From Halorussus sp. MSC15.2 (GTDB lineage: Archaea > Halobacteriota > Halobacteria > Halobacteriales > Haladaptataceae): 64,000 bases of DNA. Below the pieces are notes generated by a model. It was not told where the DNA came from and did no database searches. It saw nothing but the letters and a program-made list of their open reading frames with translations. Positions 60,258 through 64,000 of this stretch are shown here, one piece after another (within the stretch, counting starts at the first letter, position 1; the number at the start of each line of letters is the position of its first letter). Location: the NCBI RefSeq assembly GCF_010747475.1, contig NZ_VSLZ01000010.1, forward strand, positions 1 through 64,000. Direction: 5' to 3'. The translations under genes were made by a program, and so were the position numbers.

Positions 60258-61964
60258 TCAGGATTCATCTTCATCCGTCGTTTCGTTGATTTGAAGCTCA
60301 ACGAGTTGGCCGGGTGGGAGGTCAGTCTCGCCTAAGACCTGCAAGAACGTCTGCCCATCCTCACTCAATACTCGTACTGTCACAGTCTCGGTCGCGTCCT
60401 CGGCGTCGAACTTCGACTCGATAGCGTCCAACCGAGTCAACACCGTCGATTCGAACGAATCCGTCTCCGGGTCCGACGAACTCGCCGCCGCTGGGTCGTC
60501 GCGTACGTCTTCAGTCGTTGCGGGGTGTGACTGTCGATTTTCAGTCGAAGCAGACGGGCCAATAGTTCGACCATCGTGGTCAGTCTCAATCGATTGAGTA
60601 CAGAATTGGTCTCGAAATTCGTCAACGGCCACGCCTTCCGTCGCTACATCGATCGGCGTTCTCTCGGGAACTGGGAAATTCTCTCGGGTGGCAACAGGTT
60701 TGTCGCCAAGTGCCTGCCATTGTTGCATCCGAATCTTTTGGACGACTCTCTCGGTGAGCCAGCCCGGAGCAACCCATTCCCCCGACTCGTAGAGAGTATG
60801 CTCGTGAGCGTCGTTGGTGCCCCATGTGAAACACTCGTCGTAGCGCTTCTGGAACCGATTCAACTCCCCACCCGTCGCGTGCTTAATGACGATATGCTGT
60901 GGCGCTAGCTCCGCGACGGTCTCGTCGAGCGTCTCGGGCATCGGATGGTTGACGACTTCGAATGCGTGGGTGGTACACGACCCGCCGGAAGCAGGCTCAG
61001 CCCCGCCCGTCGTAAGTTGGACGAACACCGCAGAGGGGTCGTCCTCGATAGCCCCGAACAATCGCTTGGCACTCCCTCGAACAGGCTCGTCAGGACCACA
61101 AATCGTGATGACGCCCAAGTCCAGTACCTCCGACGGCTCAGAGAAAACCCGCTGTGATTCGACATTCGGCGTATCGAAGCTGAGGTCGTCCCAGAGTTTC
61201 GCGGTTTGACCAACGAGTCGAATCGGAAGTGTCCGGTCAAGCTCGTCGGCGAGGTGGCCGAGGAGCGTCGCGTAGTGAACGCCAGTTAGCGCGCTCGTTG
61301 CAACGACGACAGACGACCCTGCGAACCCGCGTTCGAGAATCGTTCGCAACGAATCGTTGAGGTGAGTCGTGTACTCGTCGGTCGTCGCAACGTTCATCAG
61401 GACGGCATCAATATCGACCGGCAAGGCCGTCTCCAGTCCGGGAAACCCCGCGCAGGGTCGAGTGGTGAAGTCGCCCGTTGCGAGGAGATACTGCATCTCG
61501 TCGTCGAATGTTGAGTTGGCACTCGCCTCGTCGTGGAACCGAATGACGAACCCAACGGCACCGGGTGTGTGCCCGACTGGAATTGGACGGACTTCGAGAT
61601 TTGGTAGGATAGCGGTCCAGTCCTCGATTGGTTCGAGCGCGTCGAGTGCGTCCGAGACAGCTCCGAGGTCGTTGTGTTTCTGGGCTTCGGGGAGTGCGCG
61701 CTCGACAATCGTCGCTGTTGCGGGCGCAGTATAGATCGGAGCGTTGTGACGAACGTTGTCGCCAAGCGTTCGATAGTGGTCGATATGGCCGTGCGTGAGC
61801 AGTATCGCGTTAAGATATTCGTCATCAGCAGGTAATTCGTCTACATCGACACCTTCTCCAGCATCGATGAGGATGCACGCAGTCGTCCCGTCATTCGTGT
61901 GAAATCGCAAGAGGGTAGACTCATTGCCAGCGTAGACATTCGCATTCTGGTACGAGACATCCAT
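60258..61964 (-). CDS. MBL-fold hydrolase, beta-CASP/RNase J-like, with disordered C-terminal extension
   Basis: 568 residues. HxHxDH motif LTHGHIDHYRTL (His58, His60, Asp62, His63), a GHTPGAVGF strand, the Asp ligand YLLATGDFTT, and a long insert before IVIKHATGGELNRFQKRYDE in the place of the CASP-domain end. The C-terminal 150 residues are a Ser/Asp-rich linker and a small beta domain (TVTVRVLSEDGQTFLQVLGE). Probably acts on nucleic acid or its phosphodiesters. It is on the opposite strand to the surrounding plasmid-type genes. Confidence 0.75.
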   Translation of the reverse strand: MDVSYQNANVYAGNESTLLRFHTNDGTTACILIDAGEGVDVDELPADDEYLNAILLTHGHIDHYRTLGDNVRHNAPIYTAPATATIVERALPEAQKHNDLGAVSDALDALEPIEDWTAILPNLEVRPIPVGHTPGAVGFVIRFHDEASANSTFDDEMQYLLATGDFTTRPCAGFPGLETALPVDIDAVLMNVATTDEYTTHLNDSLRTILERGFAGSSVVVATSALTGVHYATLLGHLADELDRTLPIRLVGQTAKLWDDLSFDTPNVESQRVFSEPSEVLDLGVITICGPDEPVRGSAKRLFGAIEDDPSAVFVQLTTGGAEPASGGSCTTHAFEVVNHPMPETLDETVAELAPQHIVIKHATGGELNRFQKRYDECFTWGTNDAHEHTLYESGEWVAPGWLTERVVQKIRMQQWQALGDKPVATRENFPVPERTPIDVATEGVAVDEFRDQFCTQSIETDHDGRTIGPSASTENRQSHPATTEDVRDDPAAASSSDPETDSFESTVLTRLDAIESKFDAEDATETVTVRVLSEDGQTFLQVLGETDLPPGQLVELQINETTDEDES

Positions 61965-62125
61965 CTATTTACAAGTATGGTAGGACCACCCGTACTTGAA
62001 AACCCAACAAAGAGTTCCTCCACTACGAGAATACTCTGTTTCGTCCCCCGAAATAGAGCCCCAGCATCGAAACTCGCGGAGGTCGCGCAGAAGTGAATCG
62101 GATTGAGACCGGCGATTACGATGTG

Positions 62126-62152
62126 TTTTTCGACCCCAGAAAGGGTGCGGGG
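62126..62152 (+). promoter_or_regulatory. T-run plus hairpin leader element 6
   Basis: TTTTT at 62126-62130, stem CCCC/GGGG with loop AGAAAGGGTGC. It ends 23 nt before the ATG at 62176. Confidence 0.55.
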
Positions 62153-62175
62153 ATAGGATTCCCTGCCCGAGAAAC

Positions 62176-62556
62176 ATGGCAACACTCCAAGCAGCAACAA
62201 CGTCGAACGGCGTCACCGTCATCGATGTACAGGCAGTTCGAGAACTCTGCGAATCATACTGTTTCGGAACGCTCGACTGGGAGGTTGACGACAACGACCG
62301 ACTCTCGATTTGGGGCTACGACGCATTCGAGGTCTACGGGCGTCGAGAAAACGGCCTGCCCGACTACGAAGCAGGACAGCGGACCCACGAGTTCCTTCGA
62401 GCACTCGCAACGTATGTCGAGGAGGACGACGAACTCGATATTCAGACGGCCGGATTCACCAAGTGTCGATTCCCGGTGCTCGCCTCTCGATACGTCGTCC
62501 GGCATGGCGACGTCCTGCGAGCAGACCTTCGGACTCTTGAGCCAATTGAGGATTGA
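62176..62556 (+). CDS. Small plasmid-type protein, unknown function
   Basis: 126 residues. Sequence features: TLDWEVDDNDRLSIWGYDAF, an aromatic-rich beta segment, then EAGQRTHEFLRALATYVEED and a beta end with CRFPVLASRYVVRHGD. Acidic and soluble. No recognised domain. It is in the run of small genes each headed by a hairpin element. Confidence 0.62.
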   Translation: MATLQAATTSNGVTVIDVQAVRELCESYCFGTLDWEVDDNDRLSIWGYDAFEVYGRRENGLPDYEAGQRTHEFLRALATYVEEDDELDIQTAGFTKCRFPVLASRYVVRHGDVLRADLRTLEPIED

Positions 62557-62663
62557 ATGGTGGCGCGTCCTATCAAAACGGATGCTGTCGCTGAACCCGG
62601 TTGCGGGGTGTATCAGAGAAGGTATTTGTCGCTTCGATGGACGAGTTAGAGCCGGTCGGTTAG

Positions 62664-62691
62664 TTTTTCTGCCCCTGACGGGTGCGGGGCA
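62664..62691 (+). promoter_or_regulatory. T-run plus hairpin leader element 7
   Basis: TTTTT at 62664-62668, stem TGCCCC/GGGGCA with loop TGACGGGTGC. It ends 28 nt before the ATG at 62720. Confidence 0.6.
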
Positions 62692-62719
62692 CTCGACTTC
62701 TCGATGCCTCACGACCACA

Positions 62720-63172
62720 ATGACGACACCACTTGCAAGACTCAAGACGACGAGTAGAGTCAGGAAACGTGCCCAATACGAAGCCTTCGAGTTCGAACTT
62801 CGAGATGGCGATATCCGCGTTCGGAACGGGAGCTACGCCGACCCGGAGAATCACGAGTACACCGTCCGAATCGAGGACGACCTGCCGACGGCGTGTACGT
62901 GCCCGGCAGACGCAAAATACAGCGGGGCGTGCAAACACCGTGTTGCAGTTGCGCTCCGCCAACCCATTCTCGACGCCGTCCGCCACCATCAACTTCTCGC
63001 CGACGGTGGCGAGACTGTCCAGCCCTCAAACCAATCGCGCGACCACGAGAAGAACTCCGAAGAAGTAGCAGAAGCAGAGACAGACGAACTGGATTGCGAC
63101 TGTGCGGACCTCTCCAGCGATTTTCCGTGTTGGGAGTGCTACCGAACTGGCCGACGTGATCTCCCCGAATAG
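62720..63172 (+). CDS. SWIM zinc-finger protein
   Basis: 150 residues from ATG 62720. The SWIM motif is CTCPADAKYSGACKHRVAV (CxCx(n)CxH), preceded by the usual beta strands (YEAFEFELRDGDIRVRNGSY). A C-terminal Cys-rich tail (CDCADLSSDFPCWECYR) may form a second small zinc site. SWIM domains bind DNA or partner proteins. This small haloarchaeal form is common on plasmids. Confidence 0.8.
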   Translation: MTTPLARLKTTSRVRKRAQYEAFEFELRDGDIRVRNGSYADPENHEYTVRIEDDLPTACTCPADAKYSGACKHRVAVALRQPILDAVRHHQLLADGGETVQPSNQSRDHEKNSEEVAEAETDELDCDCADLSSDFPCWECYRTGRRDLPE

Positions 63173-63250
63173 CATGCCTCACGTTGAGACGACCTCGCTC
63201 CGTTCTGCCACGCTGTATCGAAGTACAATCAACAGCAGATTCCGAACTCT

Positions 63251-63688
63251 ATGACTTCCCCCGAAAACACCAATGACGACGCTTCGCTCGCACGACTAAC
63301 CATCACAGTTACGAACGCCAACCTTCCAGAGGACGAAGCCGAACAACAGGCACTCTGTGAGTCACTCGAAACGGCCGTCGGCAGCGTCCTCAACGAGACG
63401 CTCGGCGACGCCACGGCAGACATTGAAGCGATGCTCGGGCATACGTACACCTTGGTCAGTCCCATCTGTCCAGTGTGCGATAGGGCGCTCACGCTCAACG
63501 GCATCCATCTCGGTGAGGGTGCAGGTGCGTACGCGGTCGCACGGTGTTCAGCCGACTGTGGCTGGACCGGTGGCGGCGTGTTCAAACTCGTTGATCTCGA
63601 TAGAAGCGTCGGCGATAACTACGAAAGCGAGGTCCTCACTGGTGGGATTCGACCGGAGCGCCAGCGGTACACCGACCGCGACTGCTAG
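63251..63688 (+). CDS. Small protein with central zinc ribbon
   Basis: 145 residues from ATG 63251. Helical N-terminal region with many Glu/Asp, then ICPVCDRALTLNG and ARCSADCGWTGGGVF (two Cys pairs), a treble-clef or ribbon. Ends in a charged tail (RPERQRYTDRDC). Unknown function; typical plasmid-type gene. Confidence 0.68.
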   Translation: MTSPENTNDDASLARLTITVTNANLPEDEAEQQALCESLETAVGSVLNETLGDATADIEAMLGHTYTLVSPICPVCDRALTLNGIHLGEGAGAYAVARCSADCGWTGGGVFKLVDLDRSVGDNYESEVLTGGIRPERQRYTDRDC

Positions 63689-63770
63689 TTCGGTCGCGCT
63701 CTTTCATCCGCATCTCGAAACACGTCTCATGTAGTCTTCCGGCGTAGAGTCCAAAAATCGCTCTCGGTTG

Positions 63771-63804
63771 TTTTTTCGTCGCCTCCGACAGGAGCGGAGG
63801 CGAC
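63771..63804 (+). promoter_or_regulatory. T-run plus hairpin leader element 8
   Basis: TTTTTT at 63771-63776, then the perfect 10-bp stem GTCGCCTCCG/CGGAGGCGAC with loop ACAGGAG. It ends 5 nt before the GTG of the following gene, the closest spacing in the family. Confidence 0.62.
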
Positions 63805-63809
63805 AACAA

Positions 63810-64000
63810 GTGAGCAATGTCAGAGACGGCGAATCGAATGGACTCTCACCAGAACAACGACTTGAGCCGCGAAACATCCGGCTCATCGATCCAAGCATTG
63901 CGGCGATAGACGACATGGACACCTTCCGTGCCTGTGTCGCCTACGAAAACACCCACCAGAATCGTATCCAAATCCTCCGACGGCTCAAACGACGTGCAGA
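63810..64000 (+). CDS. Start of a small plasmid-type protein, cut by the window edge
   Basis: GTG 63810 opens a frame that runs to the window end: ESNGLSPEQRLEPRNIRLID, then IAAIDDMDTFRACVAYENTH and RIQILRRLKRRA. High GC at third positions supports this frame over the ATG at 63817, whose frame stops after 30 codons. Basic helical end, possibly DNA-binding. Family unknown. Confidence 0.55.
   Translation, partial: MSNVRDGESNGLSPEQRLEPRNIRLIDPSIAAIDDMDTFRACVAYENTHQNRIQILRRLKRRA

Noticed and set aside
39661-63804. Hairpin elements as Rho-independent terminators of the upstream genes
   Set aside because: The T-run precedes the stem on the plus strand and there is no T-run after it. On the minus strand the hairpin is followed by A, not T. 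The T-run alone could end upstream transcripts, but that does not explain the conserved stem and loop.
1-64000. CRISPR arrays, tRNA or rRNA genes
   Set aside because: No regularly spaced repeats with unique spacers, and no cloverleaf or rRNA signatures were seen on either strand. The CARF protein is therefore treated as an orphan in this window.

Overview
The window is haloarchaeal DNA. Its proteins are acidic (Asp/Glu-rich, Lys-poor), promoters carry TATA boxes about 26 nt upstream of nearly leaderless starts, secreted proteins carry twin-arginine lipobox signals, and there are a TFB, an archaeal PolB fragment and many small zinc-ribbon proteins typical of haloarchaeal plasmids and integrative elements. 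The whole window reads as accessory or plasmid-like DNA. No tRNA, rRNA or CRISPR array was seen.

Region 1 (1-17.4 kb, minus strand) is one tight operon running leftward out of the window. In transcription order it holds an unrecognised gene (frameshifted), a small winged-helix-like protein, a 1029-residue P-loop ATPase, a 257-residue helical protein, two tandem giant superfamily 2 helicases with many zinc ribbons and a C-terminal DUF1998/MZB-like Cys cluster, and an unrecognised last gene cut by the window edge. Genes overlap by 4-8 nt or lie 1-16 nt apart. It looks like an anti-phage helicase/ATPase system with the flavour of Dpd, BREX, DISARM, Druantia or Pbe, but I cannot equate it with any of them. 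A CARF-HTH (Csa3-like) regulator is divergently transcribed beside it.

Region 2 (18.9-35.5 kb, plus strand) is a conjugation or ICE-type module. It encodes secreted lipoproteins, a pilin-like two-TM protein, a large surface protein, a VirB6/TrbL-like membrane protein, a PrgI-VirB4 ATPase, a VirB4-partner protein and a VirD4-like coupling ATPase. It is followed by repeat-rich DNA and a PrimPol-like replication protein. Next comes a CHAT-protease/P-loop-like pair with a 47-residue membrane peptide (35.4-38.5 kb).

Region 3 (39-64 kb) is a patchwork of small plasmid genes (DUF6735-, DUF6166- and DUF7389-like, zinc ribbons, a SWIM protein), an RPA-like OB-fold protein, an orphan TFB, an AbiE-like HTH/nucleotidyltransferase pair, MBL-fold hydrolases and a serine hydrolase with a divergent regulator. 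It also holds decayed pieces: glmS, polB, a transposase, a nucleotidyltransferase and a 380-bp duplication. Two non-coding families recur here: four copies of a 42-bp palindrome with TTAACCAAC arms, and up to nine T-run-plus-hairpin elements, most ending about 22-28 nt before a start codon.

A caution for all users: at least twelve otherwise good genes are interrupted by single-base frameshifts, and eleven of the twelve can be repaired by adding one base. That bias points to sequence indel errors as much as to true pseudogenes.
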